Source of the DNA: Arthrobacter woluwensis
GTDB taxonomy: Bacteria; Actinomycetota; Actinomycetes; Actinomycetales; Micrococcaceae
Direction: 5' to 3'
NCBI RefSeq assembly: GCF_030816155.1
Contig: NZ_JAUSXR010000001.1
Location: 558,001 to 622,000, forward strand
DNA: 64,000 bases
The translations under genes and the position numbers were made by a program. Positions 9,002 through 17,423 of the stretch are shown here, piece by piece. The notes beneath the pieces were generated by a model. That model saw nothing but the letters and a program-made list of their open reading frames with translations, was not told the DNA's origin and did no database searches. Each line of letters starts with the position of its first letter. The stretch's first letter is position 1.

Positions 9002-10522
9002 ATGGACGGAAACATCATCAATTCGGGGATTGTGATCCTCTATCTCGCGGCAATGCTGGCCTTCGGTTTCTGGGGCAAATCCCGGACGAAGAACAACAGC
9101 GACTTCCTGGTGGCGGGCCGCCGCCTCGGTCCTCTCCTGTACACCGGCACCATGGCCGCCGTGGTCCTCGGCGGAGCCTCGACGGTCGGCGGCGTCGGCC
9201 TCGGCTACAAGTTCGGCATCTCCGGCATGTGGCTCGTGGTGGCGATCGGCGTCGGCGTCCTGCTGCTCAGCCTGCTGTTCGCGGGCATGATCCAGAAGCT
9301 GAAGATCTACACGGTGTCCCAGATGCTGACCCTGCGGTACGGCACGCGCGCCACGCAGACCTCCGGCATCGTCATGCTGGCGTACACCCTGATGCTCTGC
9401 GCCACCTCCACCAGTGCCTACGCCACCATCTTCGTGGTGCTCTTCGGCTGGGACCGCTGGCTCGCGATCGCCATCGGCGGCGCGATCGTGCTGGTCTACT
9501 CGACGATCGGCGGCATGTGGTCCATCACCCTGGCCGACCAGGTGCAGTTCTTCATCAAGACCATCGGGGTCTTCTTCCTCATGCTGCCCTTCGCCCTCGG
9601 CGCGGCCGGCGGCTGGGACGGCATCAAGCAGCGTGTGGACGATTCGTTCTTCCAGTGGGACGGCATCGGCGTGCAGACCATCATCACGTACTTCGTGGTC
9701 TACACCCTCGGCCTTCTGATCGGTCAGGACATCTGGCAGCGCGTGTTCACTGCCAAGACTCCGGGCGTGGCCCGCTGGGGCGGTGCGACCGCCGGCGTCT
9801 ACTGCATCCTCTACGGCCTGGCCGGCGCCGTGATCGGCATGGCAGCCCACGTGGCCCTTCCGAACATCGACGTCAAGAACCTCGGCAAGGACGTGGTCTA
9901 CGCCGAGGTCGCCACGCACATCCTCCCGGTCGCCATCGGTGGCCTGGTCCTCGCCGCCGCCGTCGCGGCCATGATGTCCACCGCCTCCGGCGCGCTGATC
10001 GCGGCAGCCACTGTGGCGCGCACCGACGTCGCTCCGTTCGTGGCGAGCTGGTTCGGCCGGAATGTCTCGGTGGAGCACGACAAGAACCCGGAGGAGGACG
10101 TGAAGGAGAACCGTCTCTGGGTCCTGGGGCTCGGCGTCGTGGCGATCATCCTCGCCATCCTGGTCAAGGACGTGGTGGCGGCTCTCACCATCGCCTACGA
10201 CATCCTGGTGGGCGGCCTGCTGGTCGCGATCCTGGGCGGTCTCGTCTGGAAGCGCGGCACCGGAATGGGCGCCGCGGTCTCCATGGCCGTCGGCACCGTC
10301 GTCACGCTTGGCACCATGATCATCCTTGAGATCAACGCCAAGGTCCCGCTCGACGGCGTCTACGCCAACGAGCCGATCTACTACGGCCTGATCTCCTCCG
10401 CCGTCGTCTACATCGCGGTGTCGTTCATGACCCCGCCCACGGACGCGAAGGTCATCGAGGCGTGGAACGCCCGCCTGGCCGGCGCGAACGCCGAAGAAGA
10501 GCCGGTCGTCCCGGCGCACTGA
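9002..10522 (+). CDS. Sodium:solute symporter (SSS family)
   Basis: The 506-residue integral membrane protein has about 13 hydrophobic segments and SSS-family features: the first loop SDFLVAGRRLGPLL, GGASTVGGVGLGYKFGISG in helix 1-2, and IGQDIWQRVFTAKTPGVARW near the middle. Members import organic solutes with Na+. Relatives beside agmatinase-type genes are often described as amine or guanidino-compound carriers, but the substrate cannot be read from sequence. It diverges from the ThDP enzyme gene across a 215-bp region, and a strong terminator follows at 10624-10660. Confidence 0.9.
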   Translation: MDGNIINSGIVILYLAAMLAFGFWGKSRTKNNSDFLVAGRRLGPLLYTGTMAAVVLGGASTVGGVGLGYKFGISGMWLVVAIGVGVLLLSLLFAGMIQKLKIYTVSQMLTLRYGTRATQTSGIVMLAYTLMLCATSTSAYATIFVVLFGWDRWLAIAIGGAIVLVYSTIGGMWSITLADQVQFFIKTIGVFFLMLPFALGAAGGWDGIKQRVDDSFFQWDGIGVQTIITYFVVYTLGLLIGQDIWQRVFTAKTPGVARWGGATAGVYCILYGLAGAVIGMAAHVALPNIDVKNLGKDVVYAEVATHILPVAIGGLVLAAAVAAMMSTASGALIAAATVARTDVAPFVASWFGRNVSVEHDKNPEEDVKENRLWVLGLGVVAIILAILVKDVVAALTIAYDILVGGLLVAILGGLVWKRGTGMGAAVSMAVGTVVTLGTMIILEINAKVPLDGVYANEPIYYGLISSAVVYIAVSFMTPPTDAKVIEAWNARLAGANAEEEPVVPAH

Positions 10523-10623
10523 CGGCGCTGCTGCGCCGCCGTCCAGAGTCTGGCGTCAGGCGCGACGCCGGCTCCCGGAACGGGTGGCCGCCGCCGCGCT
10601 GCGGCGCGGAAATCCACTCCACA

Positions 10624-10660
10624 CGAAAGCCGCCCCGGTCACCGACCGGGGCGGCTTTCG
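10624..10660 (+). terminator. Rho-independent terminator after the symporter gene
   Basis: A perfect 17-bp inverted repeat (10624-10640 with 10644-10660) has a 3-base loop. It lies about 100 bp after the symporter stop. The remainder of the 10523-10972 gap shows no convincing gene. It holds AT-richer sequence near 10730-10860 that may carry the promoter of the stress cluster. Confidence 0.85.
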
Positions 10661-10972
10661 CCGTTCCCGGCATGACGTGGGGCGGGAAGCGGATGCCCGT
10701 CGACAGGTTCTCGGCAAGAGTCTCCAGCGGTTAGAAAGTCTAGCTACCTACGAAGCAAGCGCCGAAGAACGCCTGGAATGTCCGAGAATTCTGAGGAATG
10801 CGCAGGTAAAAGCAGTGAGAAATTACGACTAGCTAGACAAGCGAGCTATGTGTTAGCGTGATGGACAAGATCTGATCCACCGCCGAGCCGGGGGAGGAAG
10901 GATCGAGGTTCTCCCGCCCGCGGGCGGTTGTATTTCTTGAGTTGCACACTTCAGAGAATTCGGGAGAGCGAG

Positions 10973-11287
10973 ATGGAAAGCTATCAGAGCCTGGTCGCCA
11001 GGGCCTCTGTGAATGCGGCGAAGGCGCACCCTGCGCTGGCCGATGCGAGCGTCAGAGTCGAGGAGGACTCGGACGGGCTCGTGCTGCATGCCGTGTACAC
11101 GATGACCGGGACCGCCGATCCTGTGGCCGTGATGGCCCTTGTCGAGGACCGGCTCATTCCGGACATGGAGAAGCTGCTCGATGCGAGCTTCGTCCAGCGT
11201 CACGTCCGCTTCGCCGTCGAAGCCACGGCCGACGCGCACCCCGCGGATCACCGGTCGGGTTCCCAGCCCGCCCTGGTCACCGCCTGA
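10973..11287 (+). CDS. Small protein of unknown function at the head of a stress-gene cluster, possibly Asp23/Gls24-like
   Basis: The 104-residue soluble protein has alternating helical and strand-like segments (GLVLHAVYTMTGTADPVAVM, then DRLIPDMEKLL). This vaguely recalls Asp23/Gls24 envelope-stress proteins, but the match is weak. GGGAGAG about 4 bases before the ATG at 10973 supports this start over an earlier in-frame codon. The next gene encodes a GlsB/YeaQ-like protein; in enterococci gls24 and glsB are adjacent, which mildly favours the Asp23/Gls24 reading. Confidence 0.55.
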   Translation: MESYQSLVARASVNAAKAHPALADASVRVEEDSDGLVLHAVYTMTGTADPVAVMALVEDRLIPDMEKLLDASFVQRHVRFAVEATADAHPADHRSGSQPALVTA

Positions 11288-11332
11288 CAATCTTCACCGA
11301 CACACTGTTCAGCACTATTTGAGGAGCACATC

Positions 11333-11596
11333 ATGGGATTTCTCGGTTGGATCATTCTGGGCCTGATCGCAGGCGCCATCGCCAAGGCCATCACCCCGGG
11401 TGAGCACGGGGGCGGCTGGCTCTCGACGCTCGTCCTGGGCGTCGTCGGCGCGCTGGTCGGTGGCTGGATAGGATCGGCCCTCTTCCACGAGGGCGTCAAC
11501 AGCTTCTGGTCCCTCGGGTCCTGGCTGCTCGCGATCGGCGGCGCTGTTCTCGTCCTGGTCATCTGGGGGGCTTTGACCCGCAAGAGCCGGGCCTGA
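11333..11596 (+). CDS. GlsB/YeaQ/YmgE-family stress-response membrane protein
   Basis: The 87-residue protein is almost entirely hydrophobic, with three predicted membrane helices. It has the family signature MGFLGWIILGLIAGAIAKAI followed by TLVLGVVGALVGGWIG. Members are induced by general, osmotic or acid stress; the molecular role is not established. GAGGAG seven bases upstream fixes the ATG. It lies 45 bp after the preceding small gene and 83 bp before csbD, so one transcript is likely. Confidence 0.88.
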   Translation: MGFLGWIILGLIAGAIAKAITPGEHGGGWLSTLVLGVVGALVGGWIGSALFHEGVNSFWSLGSWLLAIGGAVLVLVIWGALTRKSRA

Positions 11597-11679
11597 GGGT
11601 TCAGACCCCTACAGCCGCACAGGGCCGCGGTCTCGCGGCAAACAACGGTTTTTCTGCACCAACGGAAAGGAACAACATC

Positions 11680-11856
11680 ATGAGTTTCACGGACAAGGCC
11701 AAGAACGCTGCCGATCAGGCGGTCGGCAAGGCCAAGGAAGTCATCGGCGAGGCGACGGACAACCACAAGCTGGAGGCTGAAGGCAAGCTTCAGCAGGCCA
11801 AGGGTGACGTCAAGCAGGCCGGCGAGGACGTCAAGGACGCCTTCAAGGGCAAGTGA
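11680..11856 (+). CDS. CsbD-family stress-response protein
   Basis: This 58-residue, highly charged, helical protein starts MSFTDKAKNAADQAVGKAKE and ends VKDAFKGK, with the KGDVKQAGED repeat typical of CsbD. Members accumulate in general stress and stationary phase and are thought to be hydrophilic protectants; the exact role is unknown. GGAAAGGA lies before the ATG. A hairpin at 11884-11923 follows, making this the last gene of the stress transcript. Confidence 0.9.
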   Translation: MSFTDKAKNAADQAVGKAKEVIGEATDNHKLEAEGKLQQAKGDVKQAGEDVKDAFKGK

Positions 11857-11883
11857 CCTTGACTGATTGACCCTGCATCGTCG

Positions 11884-11923
11884 GGGCCGGCATCGACTCA
11901 CTCCTTCGTGAGCGGGCCGGCCC
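11884..11923 (+). terminator. Hairpin after csbD
   Basis: GGGCCGGC at 11884-11891 pairs with GCCGGCCC at 11916-11923. An inner CTCAC/GTGAG stem lies between them. It sits 27 bp after the csbD stop and before the MarR gene, which argues against a MarR start upstream of about 11925. Confidence 0.65.
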
Positions 11924-12081
11924 TTGCGGTTCCCCGGTGGGAGCGGAGTTCCCGCCGGTGGGCGCGGCCGGGTCCGGAAGGTGTTCCGGCCGGCGCGCCA
12001 TCCCGTTCCACCCATAGCTGTCACACAGCGCCTGTGGGCGGATTCGAAGCAATCCTCGACGTCGATAAGGCTGATCTTTCG

Positions 12082-12597
12082 ATGGCACTCGAACTGATCG
12101 AAAAGCACTGGCGGGAAAGCGATCATCACGATCAGGCGCTTTCCGCCCTCCATCTCCTCCGCGAGTTCACCGTCGTCGTGGAGCAGGCCCGCGAGGATCT
12201 CCGCGCGGAGCTCAGGGTGAACTCCACCGATCTTGCGGCGCTGCGGTTTCTGCTCGCAGAAACCGGTTCGCGCCCGGTTACCGCCAGCATGATCGAAAAA
12301 CATCTGGGTCTCTCGTCCGCGTCCAGCACCACCCTCGTGGCGCGCCTGGAAAAGGCAGGCTACCTCCTCCGCGAACCGGACTCCCGGGACCGCCGATTCA
12401 ACATCCTGCATCCGACGGAGCGCGCCCGGACCCTGGTCCACTCCATCGTCGACTACCAGGCCGAGGCCCTCACCGCCGTCGCGCGGTCCTTCGACAGCGA
12501 GGATCTCGCCGTCATCGAGGATTTCCTCACGGAGAGCATCGAAGCGCTGCGCGAGTCCCGCCGGGCGAAGGACAGATCTCCTTACGACCAGCGGTAG
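12082..12597 (+). CDS. MarR-family transcriptional regulator
   Basis: The protein is about 171 residues with a winged helix: VNSTDLAALRFLL, recognition helix LGLSSASSTTLVARLEKAGY and wing REPDSRDRRFNILHPTERAR. These match MarR-type dimeric repressors. The start is uncertain. The ATG at 12082 has AAGG 11 bases upstream; a GTG at 12034 and farther codons are also in frame, but the farthest would run through the csbD terminator. It follows the stress cluster, which may be its target. Its 3' end overlaps the convergent YdcF-like gene by 16 bp. Confidence 0.85.
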   Translation: MALELIEKHWRESDHHDQALSALHLLREFTVVVEQAREDLRAELRVNSTDLAALRFLLAETGSRPVTASMIEKHLGLSSASSTTLVARLEKAGYLLREPDSRDRRFNILHPTERARTLVHSIVDYQAEALTAVARSFDSEDLAVIEDFLTESIEALRESRRAKDRSPYDQR

Positions 12598-13613
12598 GAC
12601 TCCCAGAGCAAGGCCAGGCACCCGAGGACGATGGCCACGCAGACCCCGAAGTTGATCCACTTATACTGCAGGAACACTGCGATGAATTCACGGATGAAGG
12701 CACTCGGAACGAAGTAGGCGGCGGTCCGGGCGCCCCGGACGTCGGCCTTCATCCGGGCCCTCCGGGTGAACATGGCCGCCCGGAACACGTGATAACTGCT
12801 GGTGGTCACCGTGATCACCGGGTTCGGCCGGGTCATGAGCGCCCGGGAGTACTCCAGGTTCTGCATGGTGGTCCTGGCGCGGGTTTCGGCGATGATGTCC
12901 CCGGACGGGACACCGGCGTCGCGCAGGTAGTCGGCCATGGCCTCCCCTTCGCTCCGTGGTTCGTCAGGGCCCTGGCCGCCACTCGGGATCAGCACCGGGC
13001 GTGCCTCCTCCGGGGCGTTCCGGTGGATCTGCACGGCCTTGTCCAGGCGTCCAGCCAGCAAGGGCGGGACCTTGCCGTCGATGAGCCCGGATCCCAGGAT
13101 GATCACGTAGTCAGGGTGCTTCCGGCTCGTGGTCCGGGCGTAGATGAAGGAGTAGAGCAGGAACGCGCAGAAGACGAAACCCACGTAGGCCAGCAGCATG
13201 AACAGGAGGAAGGGCACCGCCGACAGCCACAGGGGAGAGCCGAGCCGTTCAGTCGCCTTATTGAAGAACCCGAGCAGGAACGGGGCGCCGAGAACCACGA
13301 GTCCCAGGGCCAGGGAGAGCAGATTGGCGATGCTCCGTCCTTCACGCCGGAGCATCACCACTCCGTTGATGGTCAGGAAGACACCCAGCACGGGCACGGC
13401 CAGGATCGCGAGCAGCACGAAGATGAGCAGCAGCCACGCCGTGTCGTCATTGCGGCCCAGGCTCAAGAGGGCGAAACCGAGCGCCAGGAGCAGGAACACC
13501 CCGTTCCGCAGCCGTCGGCGGTCCAGCACCGTGCTCACCAATGCGGCCAGTGCGAACACGATGGCGAGCACCGTGGTGATGTTCTCCAGGATGACCCCGG
13601 TCAAGTTGTCCAT
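12582..13613 (-). CDS. YdcF-family (DUF218) membrane protein
   Basis: The 343-residue protein has five or six N-terminal membrane helices (about 1-160), then a DUF218/YdcF domain with ILGSGLIDGKVPP near 175 and EGEAMADYL near 230, and a final helix. Relatives (ElyC, SanA, YdcF) act in envelope integrity and lipid-carrier metabolism, with poorly defined chemistry. GGGAGGA precedes the ATG at 13613. The gene converges on the MarR gene with a 16-bp overlap of coding ends. Confidence 0.85.
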   Translation of the reverse strand: MDNLTGVILENITTVLAIVFALAALVSTVLDRRRLRNGVFLLLALGFALLSLGRNDDTAWLLLIFVLLAILAVPVLGVFLTINGVVMLRREGRSIANLLSLALGLVVLGAPFLLGFFNKATERLGSPLWLSAVPFLLFMLLAYVGFVFCAFLLYSFIYARTTSRKHPDYVIILGSGLIDGKVPPLLAGRLDKAVQIHRNAPEEARPVLIPSGGQGPDEPRSEGEAMADYLRDAGVPSGDIIAETRARTTMQNLEYSRALMTRPNPVITVTTSSYHVFRAAMFTRRARMKADVRGARTAAYFVPSAFIREFIAVFLQYKWINFGVCVAIVLGCLALLWESYRWS

Positions 13614-13687
13614 GCATTCCTCCCGCAGGTAACTCTACGCAGAGGCCCGAATCCGCGAACCCCGAAGAACCTTCCTGTGAGCAAAAA

Positions 13688-13721
13688 CGCGCCCTCCGCC
13701 TGTGCACAGGCGGAGGGCGCG
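13688..13721 (-). terminator. 34-bp perfect palindrome with T-tract on the minus strand
   Basis: Arms 13688-13704 and 13705-13721 are exact complements (17 bp). AAAAA at 13683-13687 becomes a T-run after the hairpin on the minus strand. This is a classical rho-independent terminator for the VIT1-type gene ending at 13745. Confidence 0.85.
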
Positions 13722-13744
13722 TCGTCGTGGGGCTCTGGAGGGAA

Positions 13745-14836
13745 TCAGGCGATCGTGGCCCCGAACAGCAGTCCCAGAAGATAGGTGGCCCCGGCTGCGC
13801 CGAGTCCGATCAGCAGCTGACGCAGCGCGCGGCTGAGCGGCGACGTGCCGGAGAGCAGTCCCACGACGGCGCCCGTGGCGAGCAGCACCAGGCCCACCAG
13901 GACCACGGCCAGCGTCAGGGCCCCGAAGCCGCTCATGCCGAAGAGGAACGGCAGGATCGGGATGAGCGCGCCGGAGGCGAAGAAGCAGAAGCTGGACGAG
14001 GCGGCGCCCCAGGCGGTGCCGATCTCCTCATGGTCGTTCGTCGTCTCGGGGGCCTCGGGATGCAGGGAGAGGCTCGGGTCGCAATCGCAGCTGAAGCGCC
14101 CCATCCGTTCCGCGGCGCGGTGCTCGGCGGCCTCCCGGCTCATGCCGCGGGCCAGGTAGACCAGGACGAGCTCGTTGTGCTCCAGATCGAGGCGCGGTGC
14201 GGCGTCGAGCGTGATCTGTGTGGGGCGGCTGGCCTCCAGGAGTTCCCGCTGGGAACGGACCGAGACGTATTCGCCCGCGCCCATCGAGAGGGCACCGGCC
14301 AACAGGCCCGCGACGCCGCTGAAGAGGACCACCTGGCTGTCGACGCCGGTGGCCGCCATGCCCATGACGAGGGAGAGGTTGCTGACCAGGCCGTCGTTCG
14401 CCCCGAACACGGCGGCGCGGAACGTCCCGGACAGCCGGGCGCGGCCGCGGGTGGCGAGGCCTCGCACCACTTCTTCGTGGATCTGCTCATCGGCGGCCAT
14501 GGCGGGGGTGGCGTGAGGGTCGGTCGCGTACGGGGAGCGGCCCTCGGCCCGCTGAGCCAGCGCCAGAACGAACACGGAGCCGAAGTTCCGGGCCAGGAAG
14601 CCCAGGAACCGGCTGTTGAGGGAAGCGTGACGGGCCTTGTCCGCCTGGTCGCCCAGCAGCGTCAGCCAGTGGGCTTCATGCCGGCCTTCGGCTTCGGCGA
14701 GGGCCAGGAGGATGGCCTCCTCCTCGCCGTCACGACGGGCTGCCAGATCGCGGTACACGGAGGCTTCGGCGCGTTCGTCCGCGAGGTACTGCTGCCAGCG
14801 CCGGATATCGGCGGGGGAGGCCTGAGGGGTGTTCAT
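13745..14836 (-). CDS. Ferritin-like/VIT1 fusion (MbfA-type membrane-bound iron exporter)
   Basis: The 363-residue protein joins an N-terminal rubrerythrin/ferritin-like helical domain (about 1-135) to a CCC1/VIT1 transporter domain (about 140-363). Acidic iron-ligand-like positions occur in the first domain, for example ERAEASVYR and EAEGRHEAHW. The second domain carries FGANDGLVSNLSLVMG and the GAGEYVSVRSQRELLE loop. Er-VIT1 proteins such as MbfA export iron or manganese and protect from peroxide. A Cys pair, FSCDCDP, lies near residue 250. The minus-strand terminator at 13688-13721 follows. Confidence 0.88.
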   Translation of the reverse strand: MNTPQASPADIRRWQQYLADERAEASVYRDLAARRDGEEEAILLALAEAEGRHEAHWLTLLGDQADKARHASLNSRFLGFLARNFGSVFVLALAQRAEGRSPYATDPHATPAMAADEQIHEEVVRGLATRGRARLSGTFRAAVFGANDGLVSNLSLVMGMAATGVDSQVVLFSGVAGLLAGALSMGAGEYVSVRSQRELLEASRPTQITLDAAPRLDLEHNELVLVYLARGMSREAAEHRAAERMGRFSCDCDPSLSLHPEAPETTNDHEEIGTAWGAASSSFCFFASGALIPILPFLFGMSGFGALTLAVVLVGLVLLATGAVVGLLSGTSPLSRALRQLLIGLGAAGATYLLGLLFGATIA

Positions 14837-14887
14837 GGGATCCTGCTCCTGAAGTGTGGTCGGAGGTGGCGCCCCATTGCGCAGCCC

Positions 14888-15190
14888 TCACTGTAGCGCG
14901 AAATTCCGCGGATTTTCGGACGGTTCACCGACGCTTCCGGTTTCGGTGGACCGCAATCGGGACAGTGGCTGAAGGCTGAATCTGAGCTCCCGCCCGGCCC
15001 TCAGACCGGTGACCGCGACGCGGACCGCCAGCACGTCGTCGTCCTCCCAGACAGGGGGCCGGACGGCCCGGTTCAGCGCGTCGATCAGCTGATGCGGCTG
15101 CGCGCAGAAGTAGTGGTGGCCGGCGCCGTGGAGGAACAGGGTGACCCGGCCGCTCTGGAGGTCGACGGCAGGCAGGACGGTGACGGACAT
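14888..15190 (-). CDS. Small hypothetical protein
   Basis: The 100-residue protein begins MSVTVLPAVDLQSGRVTLFL and contains GAGHHYFCAQPHQLIDALNR and DDDVLAVRVAVTG. It has no membrane segment or signal peptide. AAGGA at a good distance supports the ATG at 15190. I do not recognise the family. It lies just upstream of the ferritin/VIT1 gene on the same strand (52-bp gap) and could share its transcript. The 15191-15555 gap that follows holds no clear gene and probably carries divergent promoters for this gene and the XRE-cupin gene. Confidence 0.55.
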   Translation of the reverse strand: MSVTVLPAVDLQSGRVTLFLHGAGHHYFCAQPHQLIDALNRAVRPPVWEDDDVLAVRVAVTGLRAGRELRFSLQPLSRLRSTETGSVGEPSENPRNFALQ

Positions 15191-15555
15191 GAGAATCCTT
15201 GCGTGTGCTCTTGCCCCGCCAGGAGAACGGGGCCGCTTCTGCATCCGAGCCACCCGTGAACATGGGGTTGGCGGGTGGCCAGTCGGAGCTTGGCGCCACC
15301 TCTCGTGAAGCTGACTACACTGTAGCGGACGACGGCGGAGCGCGGCAGGGATCAGTCGCAGGCCGGCGGTCCTGTGACGCGGTGTTGAGCTGGGGAGACT
15401 CCGGCTTCGACGGATCCAAGTTGAGGTGCAGGCATAACTTGATCCCTGGTACTAAACTCGCTTCCAGAAGCTGCCCAACGTGACCGGGAACACTTCCGTG
15501 CCCAACTCGTGGAACCCCCCCCACCTCGAGCGGCGCCCGCGATTGAAAGGCCATC

Positions 15556-16131
15556 ATGAAAGCCCTCCCCATCGAGCCGAGCAACGCGCCGATCAACATC
15601 GGCTCGCGGATCCGTGCGGCCCGCAAGGCTCAGCGCATGACGATTGAGCAGGTGGCCGAGGTGACCGGCCTGACCAAGGGCTTTCTGTCCCGGGTGGAAC
15701 GCGATCTGACCTCGCCGTCCGTGGCGTCCCTGGTCACGCTCTGCCAGGTGCTGTCGGTGGACATCGGGGATCTGTTCGCGGCGACCGACGTGGCCCTGAC
15801 CCGGGCCGACGAGGCTCCCAAGATCTCCTTCGGTGGTGACGGGATCATCGAGACCCTGCTCACCGCACGGTCCGAACGCCGGGTCCAGCTGCTCAGGGGC
15901 GTCATCGAGCCCGGCGGCAAGGGTGAGTCGGAACTCTACTCCGTGGACTGCGACGTCGATGTGCTGCACGTGGTCAAGGGCCGGATCGTGCTGATCCTCT
16001 CCAACGAGCGCTACGAACTCTCCGCCGGGGACACCCTGAGTTTCCCCGGCCGTGAGCCTCACACCTGGCTGAACCCGACCGATGAGGAAGTCGAGGTCCT
16101 CTGGGTCCTGGTCCCCGCCGCCGCGGCGTAG
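15556..16131 (+). CDS. XRE-family regulator with cupin domain (second copy)
   Basis: The 191-residue regulator has a helix-turn-helix at about 14-70 (MTIEQVAEVTGLTKGFLSRV) and a cupin-2 domain at about 115-190 (DVLHVVKGRIVLILSNERY, FPGREPHTWLNP). It is only distantly like the XRE-cupin protein at 4624. Regulators of this type often control amine or guanidino-compound catabolism. The nearby agmatinase-family gene and permease are possible targets, but no operator pair was found. Confidence 0.88.
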   Translation: MKALPIEPSNAPINIGSRIRAARKAQRMTIEQVAEVTGLTKGFLSRVERDLTSPSVASLVTLCQVLSVDIGDLFAATDVALTRADEAPKISFGGDGIIETLLTARSERRVQLLRGVIEPGGKGESELYSVDCDVDVLHVVKGRIVLILSNERYELSAGDTLSFPGREPHTWLNPTDEEVEVLWVLVPAAAA

Positions 16132-16218
16132 GGGAGTGGTTCGCAGGTCGAGGCTGGGGGCGCTTGCTGGCGGGACATTTGGTGCAGTGAATCCGCGAGG
16201 CCCGGGTGGGTCGTCACT

Positions 16219-16278
16219 GAACTCGCTGTGGCAGTGCCGGACCACTGTTGAACTCGCTGACAAGGGTCTGAACTCGCT
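16219..16278. repeat. Three direct copies of GAACTCGCT
   Basis: The 9-mer occurs at 16219-16227, 16250-16258 and 16270-16278, each preceded by T. The start-to-start distances are 31 and 20 bp, close to whole helical turns. The same 9-mer forms the outer end of the inverted repeat at 17424-17496 on the other side of the intervening gene. The rest of the 16132-16373 gap shows nothing else. Confidence 0.75.
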
Positions 16279-16373
16279 GCCCTCGACAGCGGGATCAAGC
16301 TCGGAGTAGCGAGGTCAACCTGTCCTCAGCGAGATCGGTGCAAAACCGCGAGGTAAGCAATGCGGTTGCGAAA

Positions 16374-17327
16374 TCACGTGCGGGGACGCAGTGCCGGCCC
16401 GCGTAGCGCTGACGTGATCCTGTGACGGACCTCGCCAGGTTGTTCCAGATCCGACCATGTGAGCCTGACGAAGCGCCAACCGAGCTCCATGAGGTGACGC
16501 TCCCGGAGGCGTTCTTCGTAGAGGGCGCGATCCGTAGGCGTCGACCCGAAGTACTTGACTTCGCCGTCGAACTCCACGGCCAGCATCTCCTCCGGCCAGG
16601 CGAAGTCGAGGAATCGTCGCCCCAGGGGAGTCTGTACCTCCCATTGCGGAATCGGTGTTGGAAGGCCCTCGCGATGGAACAGGACTCGGGCGCGGGATTC
16701 CGCCACGGATTCACTCCGGGGGTCGGAGAGCTCCACTACTCGTCGAGCGTTCACGACCCCTCGGTATCCGGCCATCCCGTCCAGCATTCTCAGTAGACGG
16801 GCGCGGTCCGCTCCGAGACCCAGCGCCTGATCCGCCAGGACCACCGCGTCCTCGAGGGGCATGATCCGTGCGCAGTCGATGATGGTGCGTTCCAGCGTCG
16901 TGCAGCGGATCCCGTTGATGTTCTCGACGTGGTCCTCCGGGAGGCGGACGATGTGGGTCCGAACGCCGGCACCGAGGCGCCGCATGCACGGGTTACTGGT
17001 GCAGGCCACATGGATGGTGCTGCTGTAGCGGAGGAATCTCAAACCCCTGAGCCGCGCTGCCGACGTATGGCTGTACACATAGGCGGCATCAGGTCGGGCC
17101 GCGGCACGGTGCGCATGTGCGTGAAGCGTCTGATCAGCGAGTTCACGCGGCCCCGACGATGAAGCAGCACGTCTCCGAGCGAAGAGGCCGGGGCGCAGCC
17201 GCACGATCTCCCCGGTGGTGAGCAACCGTCGTCGTGCGCCGCGTCCGATGCCGAGGTGTTCAAGCTCCGCGGTGGTCCAGTGCTCCTGGTCCGGTGGCAG
17301 CCAGGGGGTGACGGTGAGAGGTGGCAT
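16374..17327 (-). CDS. AbiEi-type antitoxin-domain / DUF559 endonuclease-like protein
   Basis: The 317-residue protein has an N-terminal winged helix of the AbiEi antitoxin type (WTTAELEHLGIGRGARRRLL, then GEIVRLRPGLFARR). A middle domain contains YVYSHTSAARLRGL and CTTLERTIIDCAR. The C-terminal fold is restriction-endonuclease-like (RRFLDFAWPEEMLAVEFDGE, then LMELGWRFVRLTW), as in DUF559/Vsr-like proteins. Such proteins are common, often single-copy accessory genes in actinobacteria, of unproven role. No cognate AbiEii nucleotidyltransferase is nearby. The start at 17327 has GGATAGGG upstream. Repeats flank the gene on both sides. Confidence 0.75.
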   Translation of the reverse strand: MPPLTVTPWLPPDQEHWTTAELEHLGIGRGARRRLLTTGEIVRLRPGLFARRRAASSSGPRELADQTLHAHAHRAAARPDAAYVYSHTSAARLRGLRFLRYSSTIHVACTSNPCMRRLGAGVRTHIVRLPEDHVENINGIRCTTLERTIIDCARIMPLEDAVVLADQALGLGADRARLLRMLDGMAGYRGVVNARRVVELSDPRSESVAESRARVLFHREGLPTPIPQWEVQTPLGRRFLDFAWPEEMLAVEFDGEVKYFGSTPTDRALYEERLRERHLMELGWRFVRLTWSDLEQPGEVRHRITSALRGPALRPRT

Positions 17328-17423
17328 GTCCCTATCCTGCGGGGTCCAGTCCGCAGTCTCGTGAACCTGGACGGCCATGTGGATGACTGGCATCCGGGTC
17401 TCCCCACAAGCACGGGAACACGG

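Noticed and set aside
15199-15483. A 94-codon plus-strand frame before the second XRE-cupin gene
   Set aside because: It has low-complexity, non-family sequence and no ribosome site, and it overlaps the probable promoter region.
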